Assembly: GCF_000003815.2 (NCBI RefSeq)
Contig: NC_049980.1
Span: 13,655,570-13,719,569 of the forward strand
DNA from: Branchiostoma floridae
Lineage: Eukaryota > Chordata > Leptocardii > Amphioxiformes > Branchiostomatidae
DNA length: 64,000 nt
Direction of reading: 5' to 3'
In this document: piece by piece, positions 22,468-35,841 of the stretch
How positions within the stretch are numbered: the first letter of the stretch is position 1
How the letters are laid out: every line of letters starts with the position of its first letter
The notes under the pieces: generated by a model
The model's database searches: none
What the model saw: only the letters and a program-made list of their open reading frames with translations
Told to the model about the DNA's origin: nothing
Translations under genes and position numbers: made by a program

Positions 22468-25400
22468 ATGTCAAAGGGAAGATATATACTCTTAGCGGTT
22501 GTCTGCGGTGCCGTTGCCTTTGCCCTCGGGGTCATCATCGGGTGGTTTTCAAGGTCAGGATTAACCGCGGAAGATCGGGCAGCACTCAACAAGTGCTTGG
22601 CAAGCATCGAGGATGCAGATGAGACGATCAGAGACCACATTCTGGAAAATATTGATGCTCAACGAATCAGAGAGAACCTCAGGTAATATTTGTTCCGATG
22701 TGAAAAAGAAAGATAGACTTTTATCATGCTAGTAGTAAGTGTAACTTTAGATCAATGTTGACCAATTTAGACAGCCGGTTTGTATACGTGCTATAGCTTC
22801 TTTAATTTTTCTCAATAAAGGCTTGATTTATGGTTAAGTTCATCTGTTAACATGTTTGTACTAATTGTACCAAAGACAGCTGTCCCAGAAGCCGCACATG
22901 GCGGGAACACCACCCGATCTTGAGATGGCCGAACTTTTAAGACGCAATTGGCTGGAAAACGGGTTGGACGAAGTCAGGTACGTAGTCATCACATATATGT
23001 TGTACTAGATAGGTATTGTTACGTTGTAAAAACAAGGCTTAAAACTGTTTGCTTCGGTCTATGTCCGTACTTATTTGAGTACAGTGATGCCGCTTGTTTT
23101 CACATGCTAAGCAGTGACAGGAAAAGGTAACAGAATAGGTTATCATCTCATTTTCTGTCTCTAATCTCATGTCATGTTCGTGTTTTTTGCTTTATGAGTG
23201 TAAAAAAAGTCAGAATCTGCGACAAATTTACAATAATAAATAGATAAAGCAAGTTAACGTTAGCAAATGGAAACATTTTATGGAGTTATGGCATCCTTAA
23301 TTTCACGTTTAAAGACTCGTTCCATACGACGTTCTACTGTCCTACCCACCGCTTGGCCGGGAGGGCCCCAACAACACGGCGGTGACGGTGGACGGAGCCG
23401 ACCCTGCCCGACAGTATGAGGACACCCGCACCTTGCACATTGAGCCCGAGTACCAGGACGACCCTGATGCTGTGCAGTTCTTCAATGCCTACTCACCTGC
23501 AGGACATCCTGTGGTGTGTGAAATTTGATCGATCATATCTCCCTTATCACTGAATCAATTTTTCAACCTCATGTAACATTGGAAAGCGTATTTAACATCC
23601 TTTACATGATACCATACTTGTTATGATCCTACATTCAACGGTCAATTCACATGGAATAGTTGAATAGATTATGTAATTACTAATTCTCATTGACGTTGTA
23701 CAATGCTAAACTTCCTTACACCGCAAAGCTATATACATGGATTAAATTTTCATTGACCACTGTTGCCTTGAATTCGTAATCAGGTTCAATACTGATAACC
23801 AATCACCTCAGAACGTAAAGTCGCGAGAGCTAGACATGTGATCTTATTAACACGTGATCAGGCGTATACTTGACGTCAGCAATTGGTCAAAAGTGCCATG
23901 ATGGTGATTAAATGTCACTGTGTGACTTAAGGGTGAGCTTGTCTTCGCCAACTATGGCCGGCTGGAGGACTTTGATTACCTGAGGCAGGTCGGCGTCAAC
24001 TGCACGGGGAAAATCGTCTTGATGAAGTACAGGTCTGGCGGGAGAGGTCAAAAGGTATTTTGTTCTTGGTACCTCCGTGAAAACGTACTCCGAAGTTTTC
24101 TTTTCGCTTAAAAACGTTTCAACGGTTTTGCGAGAGGGCTGTGTAATGAAAGTGAAAGTGAAAGAAAATGGTAATTTAGTCATTATCATTCTCAAAACTC
24201 TTTCTGTATCTGTGTCTATTTAGCCGGTATAACCGCCCTTCGCCGTAGCACACCCGTTTCAAACTATCCATTCAGAAAACAATGTCAATTACATTTGAAT
24301 GCAAAATTCTATTGTAGGCTAAAAACGCAGCCTCTGCCGGGGCAATAGGAGCGATACTGTACCCGGAACCAGCGGACACCAACGAGCCTGGTGGGAAGGT
24401 CTACCCCGATGGATGGAACCTCCCCGGGACGGGTACTGAGCGCGGAGGTGCGCTATTGGAAACTGGAGATCCACTAACCCCGGGGTATCCTGCTACAGGT
24501 GGGCGGTCATGTTCGATCTCTTTGGTGCCTGCTTGTTTGATTTATTAGGTATAATTGTATTCAACCTTTATCTGATGCAATTTATTACCTCATTGATCTC
24601 CGCGAAAGAGGAGATGTTGTTTTCGGTGTGTTTGCCTGCTTTCTGTGTCTAATTCTGCATTCTTGGCAAGTCAGAGTCACTAACAGGAAGTTAGGTCAAA
24701 GGTCCTAGAAACGTCCCGGAAAAGGTTATCATTGATTTTTGTGTCCTCAAGTTTCTGTCATATACATGGAGCCAGGGGGGGAAATACAAAGACGGAATGC
24801 TAGAAATTCAACGATAAGAAAAACAAGAAATTCACAAAACTTTTTACAAAGGTATGAGGTCTTCGCGTTCTTGTTTGTTTTCACAGACTACGCATACCGC
24901 TTGTCAAAGGACAAGAGCAGTGTGTTCCCACCCATTCCTCTCCAGCCTATTGCATATAATGACGCCCAGAAATACTTAAGGTACCAATATTTTATTATCA
25001 GTGACCATTCAAACGTTTACGTATTGTAATTGGCATGCTGGCCGCGCTTTGCGGTATTGTCCCTATATTTGTACATGTCAGATGTTAAAGTACAAATGAT
25101 TTATTCCAAGCCATCTAGATGGTGACATTGCCCCTGCCGGCTGGAATGGTTCCCTGCCGATCACATACAGACTCGGACCAGGTTTCACCGGCGACTGGTA
25201 CGTTACCTCTCGAAGCTAGCTTTATTGTGGGTGTATGGTCACTTATATGGTTATTGTTCGTATAATGCCACTTGAATAGTTTTAGTAACGACAGTGTTAG
25301 TTCTCTTCGCGTGGTAATTGTGTGATCTCCATGTTAATGTTTAACTTCCTGATCCACTATCCAGGGCAGGTCGCAAGGTGGCGTTGCATGTCTACACGAA

Positions 25401-28400
25401 TACGACCATGCGCAGGGTGTACAATGTCGTGGGGATGATCAAAGGTGAAGTAGAACCAGGTAAGAGAATTACATCAGTCTGACTAATATCATTTCTGTAC
25501 CTTTGGTAATTTTTCTGACTATTGTCCTATCCTTGACTATCTATCACAAAAGTGATACCAGATTTTTTTTGTATCATGCGTTTTTTTCCAAGTTGAAATA
25601 TTACTTTTGATGTTTATGCTGAATGAAAACTCTAAGCTCAGCAAAACCTTGAAATTGCAAGAGAAGATAAGACGAATCTAATCAGTTACACTAAGTCTTG
25701 CGTGTCTTATAAAAAAAACTGACAACATTTGTCTCATCACCCAGATCGTTACGTGATGTTGGGGAACCATTACGACTCCTGGGTGCAGGGAGCCATTGAC
25801 GACACCAGCTCAACAGCCATCAGTCTGGAGCTCACCAGGGTTTTCGGAGGACTTGTTAAGGATGGTAACGTTTGTAATATTCGAAGAGTGCTGTATTTCT
25901 ATGTTGATGAAATTGATAACTAAAATGGTAACAGCGGGTGATTTTACAATGGAGTAATATCGGCTTCATTAGTGATCATGAAGTAACGTCATCAACGATT
26001 TGTGCTAAAATTTCCCATGGTCTGCCGTCATGCAAGCCTACATTGTCTTATGAGTTTTGACATGGTAATGAGCCGGTTTGCGACTTCGCGATTGCGTAGC
26101 TAAATGCAAAGTGGGTGATATGACAAAGGCGAATGCTCAATATCATGTTTGGTACATGTCAAGACGTGTTTTATTCATGTCTCAGGGGCCTTCAATTTTA
26201 TTAATATCTCGCCACGCATGTGCAAATCATTTCCTGATATCCAATTCTCATTGATATGAACTAATTGTCAAATCAACATCAACCGTGACACTGTCACCAG
26301 TGCTGCCATGTATCGTGTGAACATATCTCCTGAGTGTATTGAGTACTCTTAAGCTTGTATGTTATGTTTGATTTCAGGTACATGGCGGCCACGGAGGTCT
26401 ATAGTTTTCGTGGCCTGGGGAGCGGAAGAGTTCGGCTTGATAGGATCACATGAATATGTTGAAGTATGCTGATGAAATGATATTTGCTGTTTCTATATTA
26501 TTTCTTCTATAAGTATACTCATTATATTAATCATTGTCACAGCCTTACCATACTGAATCTTACGGCAAGATTACATTGGTCGTAGGTCGTCGTACGATTC
26601 TGTACTACAATTTTCAAACATGCTGTTACAGAACCAGCAGCAATCGTCGACAAGGATTCCACAAGAAAACAAATTTTAGCAGAATTTTTCGGGACACACA
26701 CGCATACTCAGTTTTCTGTCATACGACGATTGCACGACTTATGTGACCGGGCTCGTATCTTTCTGTGTGCACTTAGAGGGAAATGTTTTGTTTTGATCAA
26801 TACATTCCTTGTTGATTTCAAGTGCTTTTGTCTAATTCCCATGGGCAATATTTCTTGAAACAGCATCACACCGTCCATTTTCAGCAATTCACCGGTCTCA
26901 TCAAAGATCGGGCTGTCGCCTACATAAACATGGATATAGGAGTCGGGGGTGAGACATTCTAGATTTACGCTTCTTCATTTTCCATCTTTCTCCGACATTT
27001 TGTAGTAAGCTATCCTCCACGTCTCTAGTGGACTTCTTGGTGTTTGGGGGAAAGTTTTTAAAGTACTTAGTAATGGCCGTATGCTTCTCTACACAGGAAA
27101 TTACACCATATTTGCTGGTTGCAGCCCATCTATGGTTGACATCATCTATGACACAACCAAACAGGTGAGTTATAGAACCAAATTGCTATAGATTTCTCCT
27201 ACTTTGCAAATGCCTCTACAAATGCATTATATAACAAAAAAATCACTAAAAACGACAGCACGATGGGGGCCGCGGTGCCTATGGTTGATAACTCCCACAG
27301 ATAGTCTCACAAATAATCAAAGAAAATGAGACTTTTAAACCCCGTTGCACCGGGGCTTTAATATTTGCAGGCCATTATATTGTCTGCCCTCTCACTTCAC
27401 AGGTGCCAGACCCAGATGCATCTCTTGGAAAAAGTGTATACGAGACGTGGTCAGAGAGAGATCCAACAGATGCCGACGCAGACGTGAAAATTCCCAAGTA
27501 AGTTAAACTTCATATTCACAATAAGCAACGTCATAAACAGATCTAAAACTGACTAGTCAAAAGCTCTACAAGCTGTACATGTACCTTCAAACAGTGTTCA
27601 GTATCGTAATGATAATGCGTGCACTTTTCTCCTTGTATCACAAGATCGTTCGAGATCTTTTTCCATCAATACAGTGAACGTATGTATTTTGACATCACTA
27701 GGCATATAATCTCTAACTATACAACACGTTGTTTTTATATTATGGTGCGTTATGTTTTTCAGCCTTGACTGGCCACGTGTCAGTACAGACTACATCCCAT
27801 TTGGTCTCCGTGTCGGCACTCCACTTTTTACCTTCGCCTATGTTCATGACCAGGTATGTGATGTGCCAGGGGCGGTTTTTCCAATCATGTAGTACTGATA
27901 CAAAATGCGTCATGACTCAGTACCCCAATAAAGACCGTTGGCTGTGAGATGAGAGTGATGCGCAACGTGCAAGAAATTGAATATCCCATACCTCCGTGGG
28001 ATATCTATAAGATCAATTTCGTGCTTCATTCATTAGTGTGAATCTGTCATAAATTCTGTTTGTGTATTTTCTGCCTTCCTGTGTGACATTGCTCATCTTG
28101 AATAGACCAACTACTCCCCCCGGGCGATCTATCCGTCCTACCACACTGCGTATGACAATATGGATCTGATGGAGAGGTTTGTGGACCCGGACTTCACTGT
28201 TCACCGGGCCATGGCGCGTATTTCAGGTCAGACATGTCTAAGAGGATGTCACCCTGTGCATACATGAAGTGCTTATGAGTTCTGTATTGAATAATTTGAT
28301 TTTTTTTTCGAATACGCCTAGCGTATGAATAAATAAAATATGAATATCAAAATCAGTGCATCCATTGCGTATAAGGTGCTTATTCCGTGAGCAACACTAT

Positions 28401-30900
28401 GTTTACATGCTAGAAGAGATATATTGTCAATTCCAAGTGTATTTCGGACAAAGCCAACTACTTGTGCCGATTGCAATTTCATTCAAAAGAAAACAAGACA
28501 CCAATTTTTTTTGTCTATGATTTTTGGGTGATCTTTCAAATCTTTGGTTGCTCAGATGCAGCGATATTTAGTGAAGAGTGGGTGCGCTGAACACTTATTA
28601 TAAGCACATGTATATGTACACAGGCGACTTTCCCGTAGATACTCTCCGATAAGTATTTGGGCCTGATTAACCAAAAGCCTCCGAAAGCATTATAAAACAG
28701 TTATATTTCCTGTTTTCATCTCCTAAGTCGCCCGTAAATGTTTCGTATCCATTCCCAGGAGAGCTGATTCGAAGACTGGCAGATTCTCTGGTTCTTCCTT
28801 ATGACTGCCGGAAGTACTGGCTGAGTCTGAGCGCGTTTCTGCAAGCCACAGAACAGGATTTCGGCTCCATGTTATACAACCAGGGCATCAGTATAGGTAA
28901 CATTTTAAAGTCATTTGTTAAAGAACAACATTGTGTTATCGGCTTCTAACAACATTTGATCCATTGCTGACGTCACACGTGCTTAAATGACACGTCCAAA
29001 GAGCTGGGGTCAGGGAGACGAGGAATACCGAATGATTCAGTCGTAAATTGGGATGAGTTCAATTTTCTGAATTGGACAAAAATACATCATTTTCCAGGAT
29101 GTAGTTTAACTGCTCAATTCATCAAATGGACTTCCATGCTAACATTTAGGTGTTTCGTTATTGTCGTTTTTTTTTGTTTCTATTTTGCGATACTTGATAC
29201 AATAAATTTCTGCTGTTCACATTTAAATATATCATGCTTATTGTGTGAAGTATATCCGATAGAATATAGACCTAATCATCATACTATCCTCAGACGCGTT
29301 ACGTTCGGCAGTCTACAACTACACAGCAGCCGCCGAAGGCTTCCATGATCGGCTACAGGCAATCGACAGGAAGGAGTAGGCACTGTTTACTCTTTAATCT
29401 CGTCTTTTTTTCAATTTTCAACACATCGTATATTCTACTTTCATCGTATGCTTCATTTTGAACTGTTGTATTTAGAATGACCTAGTGTCAAATGGTATTC
29501 ATCAAGTAAGTAATGCGTTTATTTTCCATTGCTACACAAGCATAAAATAAGTCAAATTGTTTTCTAAAAGTGTACAACAGACGATAAAGTTAACATAGTG
29601 TATAACTAATGAAATAGGTCTAGATTGCTTATTACAAATGTTAATTAATTGTTCTTGTGACCTTACTAGAATAGACTAAAGTCTGTTCTAATTTTTAAAC
29701 TCTTAACCCTCTTGTCAACCAGCCCTCTCCAGATCCGAAGTCTGAACGATCAGATGGTCCAGGTCAACACAGCCTTTATTGACATCCACCAGCCTCATCA
29801 TTCCAACAAGTACGTTTATTTGTCTATCTTTCAAAGTATTGAAATTTATCACATCATAAATAAGAATTATGTCATATCAACATGCTATCTCACTTCTTTC
29901 ATTGGAATGATATCATCTGTTTCATATCACATCGTTTCTATTGTCTATCTCCTTCAGGTGTTTACTTGTTTGTTGCTCTTTAGCCTACCTTTCTTTGCGT
30001 GGACTTGGACTTATGAGTTGTGTGTACGTTTGGCAAGAATAATGTCTATAAGGCATTGCACCGAAACGCTGAATTAACATCTCTCGATATTTGTCACTAA
30101 AAATCAATCAACATGCTATCTCGCTTTCCCTTACGTTAGACATGTTCTCTATTCACCGTCGGGATGTGCCACAAACCGCAGCGCCGCTTTCCCCGGCATA
30201 GTGAGGACGATGTGCGGCGGACCAGCGGACGATGAAGGTGAGGAACATTGAAGATTTTCACTCGACGGCAATCGATGAGCGACCATCGAGCGACCAGCCT
30301 CGAATTTGTGTAACATTTGGACTACAATGTATGATACAAAAGTATGATTTTGAAGGCACAAAATGCCAAGAAAAATCGTTCTGTCACATGTTTTGTCTCT
30401 CATCAGTCGCAGCCCCTGGTGGAAGTAGTTATAACACAAGTAAGCCGCCTGACGTACACTTACTTTCCACTGTTTGTTAAGGCTCCCTTTCCACTTGCGG
30501 GCGCTCTCACGGCGCTCTCGCTGCGATGGAAAATTGGCCAGAGCGCCTGATGAGAGCGCCGCGACGCCAGAAAAAGCTATTCTAGTGGAATCTCTCCGGT
30601 GAACCCAGCGCGTTCTCAACGCGACAAAAACTCAAATGTCAGCATCTTTTCATGAGCTACCAAAAACTTTTGTGTGTTTTGTTGTCTTTGTCATACTTTT
30701 ACGTCTTTGTATTCATACACAAAAGGTAGTGTGCTACGACATGTACATGTCCACAAGTCAGCCTCAGAGTTTTATTTACTTGCTGCACTATTTCCCCAGG
30801 TTGGGAGGAAGTAAAGAAGGAAGTGGCAGCGATAACGTCAACTATCCAATCAGCTGCTGACGTCATCAGTGACGTAGACAGTATCTTGGGCCAGTCCTGA
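22468..30900 (+). CDS. NAALADL1-like: NAALADL1-like M28B metallopeptidase, copy A
   Basis: Twenty exons join into 748 codons: 22468-22682, 22876-22977, 23315-23513, 23932-24054, 24318-24498, 24887-24980, 25111-25197, 25365-25459, 25745-25864, 26378-26463, 26885-26948, 27097-27164, 27403-27497, 27763-27853, 28106-28226, 28759-28896, 29294-29375, 29723-29809, 30140-30237, 30800-30900. It is a type II membrane protein (segment about 6-26) with a protease-associated domain, the M28 peptidase domain and a C-terminal dimerisation domain. Zinc ligands by alignment with human GCPII are H374, D384 (bridging), E423, D451 and H553; E422 is the proton shuttle. The length matches GCPII (750). IRENLR near the N-terminus and WRPRRSIVF are closer to NAALADL1 than to GCPII. 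The KY pair of the GCPII glutamate pocket and the R-A-R arginine patch are not conserved, so NAAG/folate hydrolase activity is unlikely; aminopeptidase or dipeptidase action on peptides at the cell surface is more likely. AATAAA occurs at 31339. Confidence 0.92.
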
Positions 30901-33900
30901 GGATGGCATAGGCAGCTCACAGGGGGTGTTTGGCAGTATGGTTACAACAGGATATAGTACTGTTCTGATCTGTTTTCCTTTCCTTTATTCCGATACCCTT
31001 TAGCCCTATTTAGGGCTAGTCTACCAGGGTTCATATGAAACAATGAAACATACATAAACAAACGCAAAGTTTTAAAGTTCAACATGTCTGTAAGAAGGAG
31101 GATGCGAGCTCCCGACAACACTAATCGGTAAAATAAGACTAAGTCTTGTAGGGCTTGACTAAACGCACATTCATATTCGCACTACGTCATAATTGTGTGT
31201 TTTCGTTGGTATAACTAGGCTGCACACACCTACCCTGACAAACTTTGGGGCACTACGACCCGAGTGATGAGGGTCAATAACGTTTTGAAGATGAGTTTTA
31301 GAAAACGGTAGAATTAAAGTAACCGATTATGCTCCTCGAATAAATATATTGAAGTGAGATACAAGGGACTGTTCATTATGTTTTTCTTTTTTTCTTGTTG
31401 CTGATGGCATATAACTGACGGGAATGTTTGCCGTTCTGTCAATCTCTGCAGTTTGTCATTTTTACACTGTTTTTGTCAAACGTTATCCGTTGAATTTACA
31501 CCTTGCGAGGAACAGGTGAGACATTAACATTAACGTTTTTATCATATAACGTTATATAGCCGTTTAAAACTGATTCATTGAAGATAGACAAATTCGTTTA
31601 AACATGTCTTCTGGACGGCTGGGGCTAAGGTTGATGCGAATTGTACCGTGTATACAATTGACAATCGGAACAACGGAGGAAAAGTTTTCGAACTTTTTGT
31701 TCCGAGTGTTTATATAGCAAGTGTAGAGTTAGATATGTTTATTTTAGACCTCTTTTTTACTGACAACGGAACCCATCAATGCGAAAAGGATTGTAACACA
31801 AGCATCGGCACCTATTCTGCCGCTAGCTATGTAAACAACACGACACTGGATGTAAATGGAATCTGTTCACTAAGCAGAAGCAGGCATGTTGAAGGTAGCG
31901 CATTTCCATCTCTTGTCACCATGTATGATCTTTTAAGACCATACATGGTGACTGAATACATACATGTTATGAAGCAAAAACGATACCATTGTTGGAAATC
32001 AACCCCCTTACCTGAAGTTAGGGGCTATTTCTTTTTATGTACCTTTTAAATACTCTCTGAAATATGATTATCTATTGCCACAAACCCTATTCATATAGAG
32101 GCTGCAAAGAGCTCACAGATCCCTTAGACAATCCCGTAGATAAAGATCAATGTTTTATGTGTTTTATTACCTTATAGATCACACTTTTAAATCTTGCATT
32201 ATTCTAATTTTAGAATCAATTTCAAGAGTCCCACAAATTCAATTCTGGTCGCTCGTCGATCTGGGTCTGGTGAATATATAGGGGGGCTATTCTATATCAG
32301 CTTCCTGCTTCTTTACCTAACTGCCTTTTGAACAAAGAGAGCTATATATCAATCTTTTGTACAGAGGTCGTTAATCTTAGGTAAACACAAGACGTGCTCA
32401 GTGTAGATTTTAGACAGTACAAGAAGAACCTTTTTTCCAACGAGGTTAAAGGTCACTACCAGCGCGCTTGGGCCCTCGGATTGGCTGGATATTAGGGACC
32501 AGCTGCCTGAATCAGAGGTGAGACAGTCGGCTTTCGGAACCCGAGCTCTTCCAAGTGAGTGTTTTATTCAAGTTATATAGGGTATTGTTTAGTCGACGTC
32601 TAACCTACCAGCTGCTCTTCTTTGTATTCCTGCTAACAGAGTACGCAAACTCATGACTGCGCGTACAAACTAACAAAAGTATATGGACGTTTCGAAATCG
32701 TCAATGCTTTGAAAAAGAACAAAGTTTCCTTTTGCCACGACTCAGCTAAAATCTAGAGCTGTTATGTTTGAGGATGACCGTAGAAAGAACCTCCTCAGAA
32801 AAAAAGAAAGGGATGGCTAATATCATGACTTTCACGTTCATTATACGAGTATTTGGCTTGTACAAGTTCAAGCGGGCTTTGGAGGGAGAGGGCTGGCGTA
32901 GGGAGTGCCTTAGATATGTGTGGGCGGGTGGGTTGTTAAGTTTTTTTTTTTTTATCTTCACAATCTTTTTCATAAACAAAAGACTAAATATATCCTAGTA
33001 TTTTGACCTATTTTTGAGGTCCTACTCGTATCTATTAGTTCGTCAGACGTATGAATAGAACGCCGCAAATAGAATCCTATGTTCACAAATTCAGCTGGTC
33101 ACTCAGGCGGCCCCAAGCTTAGCGTGGGAAGTTTCTAATGTGACCGTATTAGTTTTTTTACAATCGTACATAATATTTTTATATATAGTGGAGAGGGATA
33201 TAGGAATTTACTTTGGCAAAGGTCACATGAAAATATGGGGAGTCTTCCTTTCATGTACCAGCCCTTCTCTCCAAGTGAAATACATTTGTATTGGACAGAA
33301 ATATGGCGCCAGAAATCAACAGGTGTGGAAATCAACGCAACTTCTCTTGTATAATCAATTACATTTTGCATCGTGCAATACGTAAACGTATTGCATAATG
33401 TAGTGGTACATAGCCACTGTTGTTATCGCTCTTTAAACTTTAACTGCGTTTATTATAAAAGATTGGGGTGTATGCTTAACAAAGAATAAAGTCCGAAGTG
33501 CATGATTTCTAGAAAGGCACTGGGCCTCCAGTGTGCCTTGGTATGGCTACAAGTATATTGAAAAAAAGCTCTATTATTCTTCTAAATGTATTCATTTGTT
33601 GCTCCAAAAGTTAAGGAGCATGATATCATCGTATGAAAGTATTCCACAAAAGCTAATAGCAACTAATAGTATCGTACCGAGGGGTCAAGTGTTTCAACGG
33701 AGCTTTGAACATCTTTCAAGTTCAACATATATGAATTACATATTATTATCTAAAAGACAGATTTGATGTGGTCGTTAAGCTTAGAGTAGAGATTGTTGAA
33801 CATTGGAACATTGTTGTTGTTTTTTTGTATTATTTCGCCGTGAATTTATTTGGAAGATGATTCATCTTGTAGTAATATAATCTGATAACAGGGTGACAGC

Positions 33901-35051
33901 AAAATACATTTCTTTATTGACATTTTCAATCTGCAATTGATACCATTGTGTGCTCGCTGGGCGACCGTTACGTTGACTCACCTTAATGCGACAACTGGAC
34001 AGAGCTATCGGACAGAGCGATCGACGAATTTCATTGATGGAAAACGATTCTTTTAACGTTTGGCATGTTTGGTTGTCTTTTAGGACCGCTTGTATGGTTT
34101 GTATGATATTCCCATGATAAGGCCAAGAGTAACATAAACGACATCTCCGACGTACCGCGCGCAGTCTCGTAAAATTTCCATTCGACTCAGAAAAACAACC
34201 TTAAGTTCACGCTCGCTCTTTTTGTAAAGAAATGTTGACATAATGTGACATAATTAAGTGACATAATGCGTACACTTGTGTTTGTGCCGTTGCTAAACAT
34301 AACGTAATTATCACACTTGTTTGCATGTGCTCCGCACGCCATAAAGCTGGGCGTTTTCTTTTGAGGACAATGAATACTTCCTGTAGAGAGTGGTATTGGT
34401 ACCTAGGAACGCACGGAGAGTTGCTATGTGCCCTAAAGATGGTGTTTACTCACAGAAGGGTAAATATCACTTGGACGTTCATTGCCTCGTTAATAACGGC
34501 GTCATGTCCCGCCCTGGCACGGCTTACGTAACACTTCGAAAGTAATGGGGATGTGATAGATATTAATTGGCCTAGTACAAATGGATCCGTGCCACCCCAA
34601 CGGTATCGATGACCTTGTCCTCACAATAACCTGTACGAAAAGTTCCTCCTCTACTGTGCTGTCGCATTCACCCCTCTGATGCAAGTGATTTCATATCCCA
34701 CTACTTCCACGACCACAAACCTTCGCCAAATGATATTAATCTTATCGAGTGAAATTTGCCATTAATTTGCAAATAAGTTCCTTATTTGCAAATATTGTCT
34801 CAGTTGACCATCTTCTCTACCCAAAGAGCACAATTTTAAAAGTGTATTGTAGCGTTTCCTCATACACTGTGCACATCATACGACAATGATTTGCATGATT
34901 GATGCATGCTACTTACATACATTATCGACCAGAGGCTGGTACATATTTTTTTTACTCCATAGAGCCCTATCTAACATTGCTTTTTCTCAAAATCAATGCC
35001 AGAGTAAAAGTAAAACTTCTGCAATGCACCTGGCCATACGGTTTCTATTTC
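30901..35051. other. Spacer between the peptidase copies
   Basis: It starts with the 3' UTR of copy A. No gene is seen. A 133-codon frame at 31648-32049 has no splice or homology support. A perfect 13-bp inverted repeat, GTCACCATGTATG, occurs at 31915-31927 and 31940-31952. Confidence 0.45.
31915..31952. repeat. Perfect hairpin, 13-bp stem
   Basis: Arms GTCACCATGTATG and CATACATGGTGAC are separated by 12 bases. A second, weaker foldback (CCCCTTAC...GTTAGGGG) follows about 55 bp later. Role unknown. Confidence 0.85.
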
Positions 35052-35300
35052 CTATTTGCCTCGACAACAATGTCCCGCATATTTTACCCCGTGGTGGGGG
35101 GGGGGGGGTAGCTTCTGAGATAGCTGTGGGAGACTTCCATAAATTGTTTTAAGAGTAGCATGTTGAGTCCCAGATATATTCTGTGCTCTGCAACGTAACT
35201 TTGTGTAGGTCCCATCTAATCTATTTTGGAGTTGGCAAGGAAGGGTCCAGGTTTCTGCACCAAACAGCAGAATAGGTTCCACTACAGTAGTGAACACTAG
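35052..35300 (-). mobile_element. LINE RT C-terminal fragment
   Basis: The minus-strand frame reads TVVEPILLFGAETWTL, RLDGTYTKLRCRAQNISGTQ, LKTIYGSLPQLSQKL and AGHCCRG. This order (E-x-I-L-L-G-x-E-T-W, L-D-G-x-Y-T-x-L, N-I-S, Y-G-x-L-P-x-L-S, A-G-H-C) is characteristic of the region after the RT domain in a common invertebrate LINE group. Only this part is present, with poly-G near the 5' edge of the hit at 35096. Confidence 0.7.
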
Positions 35301-35841
35301 GACCTTCGGTTTGTTAGGGATGTTAGACTTCCAGATCCAAATGCATACTGATATTCACCTTTACTTAGCTTCGTAATGTTGCAGGTAGGAAATTCCCTTC
35401 AATTATACCACAGCGGAAGAATAGTGTTTACTCATCAATCATGCAAATGAGGCATTCATTTGCATATTTGATATCTATTGACTGTCCTCATTCCTCAAGT
35501 AGGTACGTATGTGACACATTTGAGACTCCTATCATGGAATGCATTGGATTTATTAACTTATGCACAAACATTATTACTTGTACTCTTTCTTCTGCATCCT
35601 GTACACTGCAATGAAGACGGTGCCATGGGGCTCATCGTCTGTCCTGTTTATTCGTGTTATCATGAGAGTTATCTATTTCATGTTGTTATTGTTAATTAAT
35701 ATTAGTGTATATGTGTCTTTGTGTCTTGGCCAATCGCATAAGATTCTATATCATGATTTAGGAGCATCATACCGCCCTAAAACAGAGATGATAGCATCTA
35801 AGAAACGTTAATACATGTACCTTTTTCACAGGTGCCACATT

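Noticed and set aside
29712-30077. 121-codon frame after exon 17 of peptidase copy A
   Set aside because: It is exon 18 read through into its intron; the exon ends at the donor at 29810.
31648-32049. 133-codon frame between the peptidase copies
   Set aside because: No homology is recognised, composition is that of spacer DNA, and it contains a DNA hairpin. A new gene is not excluded but not supported.
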